Positions 37,301 through 44,449 are shown, counted from the stretch's first letter. The stretch is DNA of 64,000 bases from Oxalobacter formigenes (GCF_002127965.1 NZ_CP018787.1:1550001-1614000), one strand, 5' to 3'. Made by a program: numbers and translations. The notes: generated by a model not told the origin, from the sequence alone.

Positions 37301-37484
37301 CATCCGGGTTGGCCAGTGGCGTCTCGTCCAGATAAATGGACTGAAGGCCGTTGGCCAACCCTTTGATTTCGCCTTCAGCGACGAGATCCAGAACCCGTGC
37401 ATACGCGGTACTGTGCAGGTTGTCTGTCTGTTCGACAGGCGTATGAGAACTGCCCCCGCCTTTTTTGTAACCGATAATATTCAT
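34338..37484 (-). CDS. Host specificity protein J (lambda-like tail tip)
   Basis: 1048 residues. It begins GYKKGGGSSHTPVEQTDNLHSTAYARVLDLVAEGEIKGL, the classic start of lambda gpJ-type central tip proteins. The phage tail fold follows to about 600, then fibronectin type III-like segments and a C-terminal receptor part. At about 880-905 there are three acidic FFKED/FFNED repeats, and further on MYGDDVEKMYGDDD, both typical of J proteins of this group. It forms the tip that contacts the host surface. Its start overlaps the stop of the second gpI copy by 4 bases. Confidence 0.92.
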   Translation of the reverse strand: MNIIGYKKGGGSSHTPVEQTDNLHSTAYARVLDLVAEGEIKGLANGLQSIYLDETPLANPDGSLNFKGVSVDFRAGTQDQEHISGFPAVENEIGVGVELTSKQPWIHAINNLQLSAVRVRLSADGLSKANTSNGDINGYRVEYAIDISTDQGSFVEVLKTAFDGKTTSKYERTHRIELPKASSGWSVRVRRLTANANSQTTSDRTSVISYTEVIDAKLRYPMSAIVGVQVDASQFQSIPVRAYDMYLKIVKVPSNYDPEKRTYDGDWDGTFKPAWSNNPAWVFYDLVLNDRYGLGHLVSDIQIDKWSLYRIARYADQMVPDGKGGYEPRFTCNVYIQSRKEAYAVLQDIASIFRGITYWAGSNITASADMPVEPVYTYTAANVIDGKFTRIGTSRKTRYTVALVSWNDPADFYRAKVEYVSDDEGIKRYGVQQLEITAFGCTSQGEAQRRGHWALVTSRLETGTISFSVGLDGAIALPGQIVRVADPHRMGRRNAGRIKSASGRVVVLDKAPTVTVGDKLTVILPTGETETRTVVRVVEDSITVNADWSTLPVENAVWSVDSIDLAAPMYRIISIAEKDGLTYDISAVQYEPGKFDYIDNAVRITPKPESVKELRPKPPVNIDVNESLYVVGIRSFGIRATVSWTSDAHRFEFAYRKENGTWTTLNTRDPSIDIYGLDEAVYEFSVTAISSTGLQSEPTLYTKEIMGLKLVPANVPWFLIEGNTLSWGPVQDLDVDGYMIRFHYGHNRSWSDASPLHSGVLTQCPFTPEKFPQGPITLMIKAVDTSGNESAKPAVIETQFGDMLAGNVIETIDFQEQGYPGVIVGAEVVNGRIQVNNVIEFFKEDEAADFFNEDEHSDFFKEDYTGMSYETTIVTPNEAVVGSTMTFDVAMTGDLMKISYRGYGGTKMYGDDVEKMYGDDDSLFYPSPGEYMPWPGQVTTQYMPYQFRLDIGAGYAQPTVDTCKVIIDVPDIMEQMNDIAIAETGTRLPIREKYHVIENVQVTLQDDGGEAISVKVVDKDPKRGPLIACLDVDGNWVKGIVDATPQGY

Positions 37485-38101
37485 TTTTGATCCATTGCGT
37501 AAATGCCGGCAGAGATGACTGCCGAACCGACTATCATTCGTCCGTACCCTACCGGAACCGGATTTCCCTGTGCCGTGGTATTGACAGCCCCGTTGAATGC
37601 GTAAGACGCGCCGTTTTCAACGTTGTCTCTCGTCGAGAGGCCTTTCATTTGTGGCGAAAGCAGTTGCAAGACACCTCCCATCATCATCGACATCCCCATC
37701 ATGGCGGTCACGCCGATCCAGCTTTTCGCCTTGAGCGCTTCCGACAGGCTGCCGAGGGAGGTAAAGGAACCTTGCGCCCACATGGCGAAAACCATCAGTG
37801 CGGCACCGAGAATGATCTGGAATATGCCGCCCTTGGAGGCGCCCTGCAAAACCGGAGCGATCCGGATGTCATCCTTGCCGGCCGGATCGGCCAGTTCTTC
37901 CTGACTAATGTTCTTTTTTCCCAGAAAAACGGCGTAATCGACGCCTCTGTCCCGGCTCGTCATCAGCTCGCGCTCGAAACCGGGTCTGGTCATGCACAGG
38001 GCCCGGACGGCTTCGGCGGCACTGGCGACGGCCAGACGGTGAATCCGGCCGAACCGCGTGCCCAGTTTTCCGTATAAACGTATTGTTTTTAATGGTGTCA
38101 T
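37481..38101 (-). CDS. Tail assembly protein I, second copy
   Basis: 206 residues, a lambda gpI-like tail tip assembly factor. The N-terminal part (KTIRLYGKLGTRFGRIHRLAVASAAEAVRALCMTRPGFEREL) and the last part (ASYAFNGAVNTTAQGNPVPVGYGRMIVGSAVISAGIYA) are nearly the same as in the copy at 38181. The middle, with a hydrophobic stretch at about 95-145, differs. In lambda gpI acts with J, L, K and M in tip assembly. Two tandem copies are unusual. Confidence 0.85.
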   Translation of the reverse strand: MTPLKTIRLYGKLGTRFGRIHRLAVASAAEAVRALCMTRPGFERELMTSRDRGVDYAVFLGKKNISQEELADPAGKDDIRIAPVLQGASKGGIFQIILGAALMVFAMWAQGSFTSLGSLSEALKAKSWIGVTAMMGMSMMMGGVLQLLSPQMKGLSTRDNVENGASYAFNGAVNTTAQGNPVPVGYGRMIVGSAVISAGIYAMDQK

Positions 38102-38112
38102 TTTTCACCCGT

Positions 38113-38135
38113 AAAAAAACCCGCGTTTCGCGGGT
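38113..38135 (-). terminator. Intrinsic terminator between the two gpI copies
   Basis: Stem ACCCGCG/CGCGGGT followed by seven T on the minus strand. Confidence 0.8.
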
Positions 38136-38180
38136 ATGTTGTGCGATTGCAGGCGATGCCTGCATGCAGGAATGAATTGT

Positions 38181-38771
38181 TCAAAGCCGGTCGGCACTGT
38201 AAATCCCTGCCGAGATGACGGCAGAACCGATAATCATGCGCCCATATCCCAACGGGACCGGATTGCCTTGTGCCGTGGTATTGACGGGGCCGTTAAAAGT
38301 GTAGGAAGCGCCGTTTTTCGGTCTGTCTCTGGCTGAAAGTCCTTTTGGCGTCAGCATTTCGGTAATGCCTGCCATCGCCAGTGACATACCAAGACCTTTT
38401 GCCGCCACGGCAAGAACTTCACCCCATACGCCCCATGTCGCCGGGATGTAAAATGAAACCACGACTAGTACCACGCCGAGGATGATTTTGAAAATGGAGC
38501 CGAAACCCGCCCCCTGCAATACCGGAGCGATCCGGATTTCACGTTCTTCAGCCTCTTCGGTCAGTTGCTCTTCTTTCAGATTCTTCTTGCCCAGAAAAAC
38601 GGCATAGCCAATCCCCCTGTCCCGGCTGGTCATCAATTCCCGCTCAAAACCGGGCCGCAATGCACACAATGCACGGACGGCTTCTGCCGCACTGTTAACG
38701 GCGAGCCGGTGAAGACGGCCGAATTTCGTGCCGAGCTTGCCGTACAACCTTATTGTTTTTAATGAAGTCAT
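38181..38771 (-). CDS. Tail assembly protein I, first copy
   Basis: 196 residues with the gpI layout KTIRLYGKLGTKFGRLHRLAVNSAAEAVRALCALRPGFEREL. A hydrophobic middle (about 95-130) and the conserved end SYTFNGPVNTTAQGNPVPLGYGRMIIGSAVISAGIY follow. It resembles the downstream copy closely at both ends, so the two arose by tandem duplication of the whole terminator-ribosome site-gene unit. It lies between K and the second I copy. Confidence 0.85.
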   Translation of the reverse strand: MTSLKTIRLYGKLGTKFGRLHRLAVNSAAEAVRALCALRPGFERELMTSRDRGIGYAVFLGKKNLKEEQLTEEAEEREIRIAPVLQGAGFGSIFKIILGVVLVVVSFYIPATWGVWGEVLAVAAKGLGMSLAMAGITEMLTPKGLSARDRPKNGASYTFNGPVNTTAQGNPVPLGYGRMIIGSAVISAGIYSADRL

Positions 38772-38782
38772 CGTTCACCCAT

Positions 38783-38807
38783 AAAAAAAGCCCGCTTCAG
38801 GCGGGCT
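38783..38807 (-). terminator. Intrinsic terminator ahead of first gpI copy
   Basis: Stem AGCCCGC/GCGGGCT with T run on the minus strand. Confidence 0.8.
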
Positions 38808-38933
38808 GTTGATCCTGATGCCACAAAAACAGAACAGCCCCCGTTTTCCCCATGCGCGTTGAAAACCGGTTTGTACGAATGGCGCCATATCCTGCCTTTA
38901 CGGCAAAATCCCCTGCGATTACCGACATGGATT

Positions 38934-39659
38934 TCACTGTTCATCGCCATAACGCACCACTGCCCGGGTGACATCTTTCCAGTAACCACCGTACACATCC
39001 CTGCTGGACAATCTTCCGTAAAGATGGTGCAACATCATGCCTTCACCCAGATAAATGGCGGCATGATTGGCTTCATACGCCCTGACCTGCATGAGAATGA
39101 CATCGCCCTCTTCCAGTTCACCATGAACTGGATAAAAACCGGCATCGGCATAATGTTTCATATACAGGTCCTCACCGCGTTCCCACCAGCCTTCCGTCCG
39201 GTCGAAATTTTTCAGGACAATACCCCGTTCGCGGGCATACCAGTCGCGGATGAGCTGATAGCAGTCGTTGACTCCGTGCGAAAACTCCCGTCCTACAAGA
39301 GGCGCCTCGTAGCCACATGGCTCAAAACTGACAATATCGTCAGCAATCGGCTTGCCCTCTTCATCCGACACATGGACGATATGCCATGTCAGGCCACTGG
39401 CCTCGCATGCCGTTTTGTCGGCTTCGCTTGGGATAGCCGGGACGTTCGGATGGGAATGAACGACAGCAAGAATTTCTCCTTTTTCTTCTGCATTGGCATA
39501 GTCCTGGCAAGAGAGAATGAACTGTTCGTCATTGCCTGCCATATTGCGACAGGGAAGGTATTTTTCCCTGCCGCGTATGATACAAAGCAGACCGCACGCT
39601 TCTTTCGGAAATTCTTTCTCTGCATGTTTGCGAATGGCATCGATCGTTTGTGGCGTCAT
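38934..39659 (-). CDS. Tail tip protein K (JAMM/MPN plus NlpC/P60)
   Basis: 241 residues with two peptidase-like domains. The N-terminal JAMM site is complete: E20, and H68-S-H70-x7-S78-x2-D81 (VVHSHPNVPAIPSEAD), a zinc-dependent isopeptidase fold. The C-terminal NlpC/P60 domain has C133 (GVNDCYQLI) and H199 (EANHAAIYLG). Lambda gpK has the same pair; it works in tail tip assembly and may process murein. The gene is coupled to L, with one base between L's stop and K's start. Confidence 0.9.
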   Translation of the reverse strand: MTPQTIDAIRKHAEKEFPKEACGLLCIIRGREKYLPCRNMAGNDEQFILSCQDYANAEEKGEILAVVHSHPNVPAIPSEADKTACEASGLTWHIVHVSDEEGKPIADDIVSFEPCGYEAPLVGREFSHGVNDCYQLIRDWYARERGIVLKNFDRTEGWWERGEDLYMKHYADAGFYPVHGELEEGDVILMQVRAYEANHAAIYLGEGMMLHHLYGRLSSRDVYGGYWKDVTRAVVRYGDEQ

Positions 39660-39660
39660 G

Positions 39661-40356
39661 TCAGGTCCTGATGAGGTCCGCCGCCGGAAAACTGCCGAAC
39701 GGCAAGGGATTATGCTCGCCGAAACGGCATTTGCAGGACGTCAGCCTGCCTCCGCACTGATCCAGCTTCGGATCGGTGACCGGCTTGTCGTTTTTGTCGA
39801 AACAGGCCTCTCCGGTATAGCCGCAATAAGCTCCGCGATACCCGCCACTGGAAAGCCACCAGCAAACATTGGCGACAATTTGCCTGCGAGGCAGTTTGAC
39901 GCCGTTAAAATCCAGTGCACTGGACAATTCAAACTGGATGACATCATTGCTTTCGGCCTTTTTCTGTTCGATGTACCACAGCTCGCTCGGAAAGGCCTCA
40001 TTCGGATCGGCGGTCGGATTACCATCCGGGAAGTTTTTTGCATCCAGATATTTACCCAACGTCGTATGGCGGAACAGTTTCGCACCGACCAGATCGTCGA
40101 AATAAACGCACAAGGCGGAAATGGAACCATCCACATTACCCAGAGTAAGAACAGGTGCGGGCTGCTGTGCTTCCCCCGTTCTGGCAAACCCTTCCGCCTG
40201 AATCGGCCAGGCTGAATACTCCTTGCCCTGCCACCAGATTTCTCCTGTCTGGTACCCGTGAAACCGGAAATAATCCCCGCCGATTCCACTGGCATCCAGT
40301 TCGAACAATTGCACTTTTTCACCGGGTTCCAAACCCTGAATATCTGCTGTAATCAT
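39661..40356 (-). CDS. Minor tail protein L
   Basis: 231 residues, lambda gpL family. The start MITADIQGLEPGEKVQLFELDAS is characteristic. The C-terminal half contains the cysteine set (CGYTGEACFDK, LDQCGG, SCKCRFG) that in lambda gpL holds an iron-sulfur cluster. It is a component of the tail tip, encoded between M and K as in lambda. Confidence 0.9.
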   Translation of the reverse strand: MITADIQGLEPGEKVQLFELDASGIGGDYFRFHGYQTGEIWWQGKEYSAWPIQAEGFARTGEAQQPAPVLTLGNVDGSISALCVYFDDLVGAKLFRHTTLGKYLDAKNFPDGNPTADPNEAFPSELWYIEQKKAESNDVIQFELSSALDFNGVKLPRRQIVANVCWWLSSGGYRGAYCGYTGEACFDKNDKPVTDPKLDQCGGRLTSCKCRFGEHNPLPFGSFPAADLIRT

Positions 40357-40358
40357 AA

Positions 40359-40694
40359 TCAGAATGCCTGTTCAAAAACGGTCGATAACGTATAAATGTC
40401 GCCACCGAGCGGGGTTAGGGTGATATCGAAAGAACGGAACATGCCTTTTTCGCCCATAGGAGGTGTCCAGTAAAACGCCTGATAACCGGCATGACGGTCG
40501 AGAAAATCCTTGATCGGCTTGATCTCGTCTTTCGTTCCGGTAAACGACACAGGCCAGGATTCGATCTGGTTATTGATCCCGTCAGCGGCAACCTGCTGGT
40601 AACCGTCGCCGAACTGGGCCGATTGGACACGGTATTTTTTGGATCCGTTACTGCCTACCAGCGGCGTCCATGTGAAAGTTTCTTTTACGCTCAT
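40359..40694 (-). CDS. Minor tail protein M
   Basis: 111 residues, phage minor tail (lambda gpM) family. It starts KETFTWTPLVGSNGSKKYRVQSAQFGDGYQQ and contains AFYWTPPMGEKG, both typical. It forms the ring joining tube and tip. The ATG overlaps the tape-measure stop by 4 bases, so the two are translationally coupled. Confidence 0.88.
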   Translation of the reverse strand: MSVKETFTWTPLVGSNGSKKYRVQSAQFGDGYQQVAADGINNQIESWPVSFTGTKDEIKPIKDFLDRHAGYQAFYWTPPMGEKGMFRSFDITLTPLGGDIYTLSTVFEQAF

Positions 40695-41827
40695 GCCACA
40701 CCCATTCTCATATTCCAGATCAGGCCGCCCTGACGCATTTCGCGCGCAATGACTGCCTTGGTCTGATCGTTAATCATATCGGCCAGCTGACGCTGCGAGC
40801 TGCCGCCGCCATCGCTTTTCTGGTTCGATGTGCCATCACTGGCAACTGAAATGCTGGTATTGATGTTGATGCCGCCACCGGATGCACCCCCATTATTGGC
40901 AAGGCCACGAATGACGTCGGCATATTGGGCAGGCAACACCATTTCTTTTTCGTGAAGCCGGGTAACCGGATTGACACCTGATGGAACATCGAAACCGCCA
41001 GCTGCCCTGAAGCCCGGCCCACTGCCATTTGGATTAAACCCCAAACCGGATCCACCTGTTCCGCCAACATTCAAATTCAATTTCTGGTCAACAAGCCTTT
41101 CACCTGCCGGAATAGAACCCGAATCCCCCAAACCGCCAATGAATGAAGAAACCGTCCCCAAAAGAAACTGCGCCAGCCCGGCAATGGCCGCCTTTGCCTG
41201 AATTTTCATAATGTCAGAAATGATGGATTTGGCCAGATCGCTGAAATTCAGCTTGCCCGTCGTCACGAATTTGACCAATGCATCAGATGAACTTTTCAGC
41301 GCAACGGACATGGAATCGTAAATCCGCTTGTTGGCATCCTCGGCGGTACCACCAAAATCCTTAATCGCCTGTTCCATGATCTCAACGGTGGATTTGTCTT
41401 TCAGACTGTCTGCATTTTCCTTCTTATTTGCCTTGGCCTTGTCATCCTTTCCAGCTGCGCCTGCCCCGGTGCCAGCCCCTTGTGCCTGACCGGCAGCGCC
41501 GCTGTCTTTCTTCTTTTCCTCAAGCCCCAGCACCTTCAACAGAGCGCTGCCGATTCCGTCAGCCAGTTTTTTGGACAGGCTGGAAATGACATTATCCAGT
41601 AGCCCGCTTTTTGCAGAATCGCCCTTTTTGGCATCGGCGCCCGCATCGGATTTGCCCGCTGCCGCACCCTGTTTGTCTTTCGCCAGTGACTGTTTTACCA
41701 GTTGCTGCATTGCCTTCGAATCGGCAACCAGTTTCTGGAGAGACGCTTCCATCTTGATCACGCACTGGCGCACGTCGATCATGCCGGTCTCCATCTTTTG
41801 CATGTACTGGTCAGATGATATTGACAT
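40691..41827 (-). CDS. Tail tape measure protein, unusually short
   Basis: 378 residues. The C-terminal half has the lambda-type tape measure end (KLNFSDLAKSIISDIMKIQAKAAIAGLAQFLLGTVSSFIGG, then FDVPSGVNPVTRLHEKEMVLPAQYADVIRGL). The N-terminal half is a helical, alanine/lysine-rich region with a low-complexity GAAGQAQGAGTGAGAAG hinge. Lambda gpH has 853 residues and tail length scales with tape measure length, so this would build a short flexible tail. There is no sign of truncation at either end; an internal deletion is likely. Confidence 0.85.
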   Translation of the reverse strand: MSISSDQYMQKMETGMIDVRQCVIKMEASLQKLVADSKAMQQLVKQSLAKDKQGAAAGKSDAGADAKKGDSAKSGLLDNVISSLSKKLADGIGSALLKVLGLEEKKKDSGAAGQAQGAGTGAGAAGKDDKAKANKKENADSLKDKSTVEIMEQAIKDFGGTAEDANKRIYDSMSVALKSSSDALVKFVTTGKLNFSDLAKSIISDIMKIQAKAAIAGLAQFLLGTVSSFIGGLGDSGSIPAGERLVDQKLNLNVGGTGGSGLGFNPNGSGPGFRAAGGFDVPSGVNPVTRLHEKEMVLPAQYADVIRGLANNGGASGGGININTSISVASDGTSNQKSDGGGSSQRQLADMINDQTKAVIAREMRQGGLIWNMRMGVA

Positions 41828-41888
41828 ATGTTTTTCCTCCCAAACCCGCCAAAAGCGTGTTTGATCAACTGTTATTCATGAATAATGA

Positions 41889-41917
41889 AATGCCCCTTTC
41901 TTGTGAAAAGGGGCATT
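41889..41917 (-). terminator. Strong hairpin between chaperone and tape measure genes
   Basis: Stem AATGCCCCTTT/AAAGGGGCATT (11 bp). There is no long T run, so it may be a pause, processing or weak terminator hairpin. Confidence 0.6.
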
Positions 41918-41919
41918 CA

Positions 41920-42258
41920 TCACTCGGGTTGGCAACCGAATACGGCTGCCTTGATCAGCCGTGTTTGCGCATCCGGTTCGTCAAGCAGGATAGGCCCCGG
42001 TTCAACGGGTTTTTGCCGGTTCGTTTCCATCCACGGAATGAAATCCGCGGGTAAGTAAGGTTCCGGTCTTGCCTCGGTATTCCTGTTGATATTCGCCAGA
42101 GTCGCCACGGCTATGCCATGCCTCATATCGGCTACTGTCTCGCCCCACGGCTCGAGCCCGTAGTAAGCCATCCAGTAACAGAATTCATGGCTGTCGATTT
42201 CCTGTTTGGCACGTTTGACCGACATGCCCAGGGAAAGCGCGAGCCGGAACCACATCAT
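41920..42258 (-). CDS. Tail assembly chaperone T part (expressed as G-T fusion)
   Basis: 112 residues from its own ATG, of the DUF4035/gpT kind (WFRLALSLGMSVKRAKQEIDSHEFCYWMAYYGLEPWGE). It lies in the -1 frame of the upstream chaperone. The G gene ends in the slippery heptamer A_AAA_AAC followed directly by its stop. A -1 slip there would read on through LKARPEL into this frame, giving a G-T fusion of about 236 residues. This is the arrangement of lambda gpG/gpGT, so the independent ATG is probably not used. Confidence 0.8.
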   Translation of the reverse strand: MMWFRLALSLGMSVKRAKQEIDSHEFCYWMAYYGLEPWGETVADMRHGIAVATLANINRNTEARPEPYLPADFIPWMETNRQKPVEPGPILLDEPDAQTRLIKAAVFGCQPE

Positions 42259-42275
42259 GAGCTCCGGTCGCGCCT

Positions 42276-42629
42276 TCAGTTTTTTGCGGCTTCCTCCTGT
42301 GCTCCATCAGACATGCCATTTACACGAAGTGCAATTTGGGCAAGTCTGTCCAGAACCGTCGCGGATTTGGCACGCAAGACTTCGACGTCGTCAATGGTAA
42401 AAAGGCGTTTGCCTTCTTCATCGACCAACGTCAGTGCCAGCAAGGGAGCTTCGAATTTTCCAACCAAAGAAGTTTCTGCCCCCTCGATGGCGGCGCGGAA
42501 ATCGTCGCGTTCTGCGCCAGTCATGGCGCGGATGCAGACGTGCCCGCCCCATTCCTCGACCTGGACCACTTCGGAATAAGTGTCCTTTGCGCCGAGAATT
42601 GCCTCTCTGTCAAGAAGCGTTACGCCCAT
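42276..42629 (-). CDS. Tail assembly chaperone G
   Basis: 117 residues, a gpG-like tail assembly chaperone (MGVTLLDREAILGAKDTYSEVVQVEEWGGHVCIRAMTGAERDDF). It binds the tape measure before tube polymerisation. It overlaps the tube gene by 10 bases. The last codons are GCC GCA AAA AAC TGA and include a slippery heptamer for the G-T fusion. Confidence 0.85.
   Translation of the reverse strand: MGVTLLDREAILGAKDTYSEVVQVEEWGGHVCIRAMTGAERDDFRAAIEGAETSLVGKFEAPLLALTLVDEEGKRLFTIDDVEVLRAKSATVLDRLAQIALRVNGMSDGAQEEAAKN
42279..42285 (-). promoter_or_regulatory. -1 ribosomal frameshift site A_AAA_AAC
   Basis: On the minus strand the last sense codons of the G chaperone read GCA AAA AAC and are followed at once by TGA. 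A AAA AAC is a classic X_XXY_YYZ slippery heptamer, and the T frame is open from this point in the -1 frame. Confidence 0.75.
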
Positions 42630-43036
42630 GTGATGTCTCCCGTTACGCGGGTTTCGACGGAACCTTTCAGTACGGCGTCAATGCCACCGGTAATCGGGGT
42701 GGATTTGACCAGTACGGAGAAAGTCGCTGCATCGCCGTTTGGCAGGGTCAGTTTCAGCTGCGTGACCTTGCCTGCCTTGCGTGCCGCTTCCAGAGCGATT
42801 TGACCGGCATCGGCACGGTCAATGTGCATGTCGAAAGAGAATTTGCCGTGGTCTTGCAAACCCAGACGGAATTCTTTTGCCGTGCTGTCCAGATCGGTCA
42901 CGTCGATTTCAGATGCTGCACCGTCAAAACCGGTGAAAGAAATGATGTTTTTGATTTTGGTCCATGTCGCCTCGCCGGAAGCGGCGGTATTGATTTCGAT
43001 AGAGGAACCTTGTGCGGAAATTGCGGTACTTGCCAT
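42620..43036 (-). CDS. Major tail tube protein
   Basis: 138 residues from ATG 43036 after AGGAGATATAT; an upstream ATG at 43066 is less likely. The fold of small tube proteins is visible: STAISAQGSSIEINTAASGEATWTKIKNIISFTGFDG, SEIDVTDLDSTAKEFRLGLQDHG, and KVTQLKLTLPNGDAATFSVLVKS. It polymerises in rings around the tape measure to form the flexible tube. Confidence 0.88.
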   Translation of the reverse strand: MASTAISAQGSSIEINTAASGEATWTKIKNIISFTGFDGAASEIDVTDLDSTAKEFRLGLQDHGKFSFDMHIDRADAGQIALEAARKAGKVTQLKLTLPNGDAATFSVLVKSTPITGGIDAVLKGSVETRVTGDITWA

Positions 43037-43123
43037 ATATATATCTCCTGAAAATAAAAAAGCCACCCAAAAAAGAAAGCGGGCGGCAACTGATGAATCA
43101 CCTTGTTTTCGATTTTGTCCGGA

Positions 43124-43477
43124 TTACGGGTGCCAGACAGAAATTTCGCAAACAACGTGATGCAAACCTGTTTCAACTTCATAAAGGTCTTTTTCCTGCC
43201 TGACCTTGTTTTGTCTTTCCCATTCACGAAGCTTCATCCGGACGTCATGCGCCAGATTGACCGCTTCGGTATAAGTCGCTGCACAGGCATCGACCTGCAA
43301 AACGGTATTGAAGAGTTGAATAACCTCTTCCGAATCCATATCCAGAGTCGCCGGTACACTCGAGGCCCGGAAATACGTCAAATACGGTTTTTCGGCTTCG
43401 GCAGGGGCGACATTCGGATAAACCCGATTGTCGCAACTGGCCCCGACCAGTGTTTCAAATTCACTTTGTAAACTCAT
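43124..43477 (-). CDS. Tail terminator-like protein (DUF3168/gpU type)
   Basis: 117 residues. The order ...VYPNVAPAEAEKPYLTYFRAS..., VDACAATYTEAVNLAHDVRMKLREW... and a final strand fits the tail terminator/completion proteins that cap the tube. The gene lies directly before the tube gene, where gpU and its equivalents sit. Its ATG overlaps the stop of the small upstream gene. Confidence 0.7.
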   Translation of the reverse strand: MSLQSEFETLVGASCDNRVYPNVAPAEAEKPYLTYFRASSVPATLDMDSEEVIQLFNTVLQVDACAATYTEAVNLAHDVRMKLREWERQNKVRQEKDLYEVETGLHHVVCEISVWHP

Positions 43478-43656
43478 TTTTTTTCATCCATACGGTCTGG
43501 CTTGTAAAAAGCCGGGTTGAGATTTTTTCGTCTTGCTTTCAGTCGATGCCTCTGCAAGCGGTAACGCTCGTAAAACGCATCGTCTTTTTTCCATATCCGG
43601 TTAAAAACCGCTTCTTTTTCGTCCCGGTCTTCACCCGGGAGCCGTGGTTCGGACAT
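43474..43656 (-). CDS. Small basic protein at start of tail operon
   Basis: 60 residues, highly charged (MSEPRLPGEDRDEKEAVFNRIWKKDDAFYERYRLQRHRLKARRKN). It overlaps the tail terminator gene by 4 bases (ATGA), which argues that it is translated. In lambda-like phages this position holds head-tail joining genes, but no such motif is recognisable. Function unknown. Confidence 0.5.
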   Translation of the reverse strand: MSEPRLPGEDRDEKEAVFNRIWKKDDAFYERYRLQRHRLKARRKNLNPAFYKPDRMDEKK

Positions 43657-43807
43657 AGCTAACCCTCAAAACAAAAGCCCCGCCAATCGGCAGGGCCATC
43701 GATCCGTCATATAAAGACAGTCGTTTTTTCATAAAGATGTGGTGGTTGACCGCGCAAAACCGCTCTGGTCCAACGACAGGAACAACAATACAGGAGGTTT
43801 TTGGCAT

Positions 43808-43832
43808 AAAAAAAGCCCCGCATAAGCGAGGC
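43808..43832 (-). terminator. Intrinsic terminator in tail operon leader
   Basis: Stem GCCTCGC/GCGGGGC (one mismatch) with seven T on the minus strand. Confidence 0.7.
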
Positions 43833-43992
43833 CTGTTTTCAGAGCGGTTCTGTCAGTTACCTGTCGTCTTCACCCATGCCAGGAAAAGGAACATTTGCGA
43901 AAGCTACAGGCGAGCGGAACCACCACATTCATTATTTTAATGATATTTTTTCTTCTGTCAGCTATGTCACGCACTTTTTTCATATTATTTTC

Positions 43993-44026
43993 AAAAATAA
44001 AAAACGGACGGTTTTGCCGTCCGTTT
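43993..44026 (-). terminator. Intrinsic terminator after Q-like gene
   Basis: Perfect stem AAACGGACGG/CCGTCCGTTT with a T-rich run on the minus strand. Confidence 0.85.
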
Positions 44027-44098
44027 CACTTCGAATCATATAACGCTTCATTTCAGGGACAATCAGCCGATTCGAATCCAATTGATAATATTTTATTG

Positions 44099-44449
44099 TT
44101 AAATCAGATATTTTGCCTTTAACTTGGGAAGTATTGCGGCAACAGCCATTTTGTAGCTGACGCCACGACACCCGTTTCTCCATTCCCTTGCGGCTCCACG
44201 ACGCTTGCGCATTTCCAGCCCGATTGCCAGACTGTATTCCGGCGGAAGACTGTTAACGCAAAAATCGATCGCTTCCATCGTATTGCGATGAAAAGATTCT
44301 TCCATGATGTCGGAATCACCTTCCCACCCTCCTGCGCTTTTGGCTTCCCTGCAATACGGTGCAAGATGCGGCATATCCAGATCGGGCCTCCATTGTCTCG
44401 ACCAGTCATACCAGTCCCGCAAAAGTTCATCAGCCAGTTCAATTTCCAT
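44099..44449 (-). CDS. Phage late regulator candidate (Q antiterminator-like)
   Basis: 116 residues: ELADELLRDWYDWSRQWRPDL, YCREAKSAGGWE, MEESFHRNTMEAIDFCVNSLPPEYSLAIGLEMRKRRGAAREW. This is the style of small helical phage proteins that sit between early genes and the late operon in beta- and gammaproteobacterial phages and are often called antitermination or RinA-like regulators. It is the first gene of the cluster and is followed by two terminators that an antiterminator would have to overcome. The assignment is by layout, and the family is not certain. Confidence 0.45.
   Translation of the reverse strand: MEIELADELLRDWYDWSRQWRPDLDMPHLAPYCREAKSAGGWEGDSDIMEESFHRNTMEAIDFCVNSLPPEYSLAIGLEMRKRRGAAREWRNGCRGVSYKMAVAAILPKLKAKYLI

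Larger units (their letters stand above)
43657..44098. other. Leader region between Q-like gene and tail operon
   Basis: 442 bases without a supported gene, containing two minus-strand terminators. In Q-type systems the late promoter and antitermination site lie in just such a leader. Confidence 0.4.

Noticed and set aside
24300-44449. Complete prophage
   Set aside because: No integrase, repressor, replication, packaging or head genes are present, and no attachment repeat was found at the ends.
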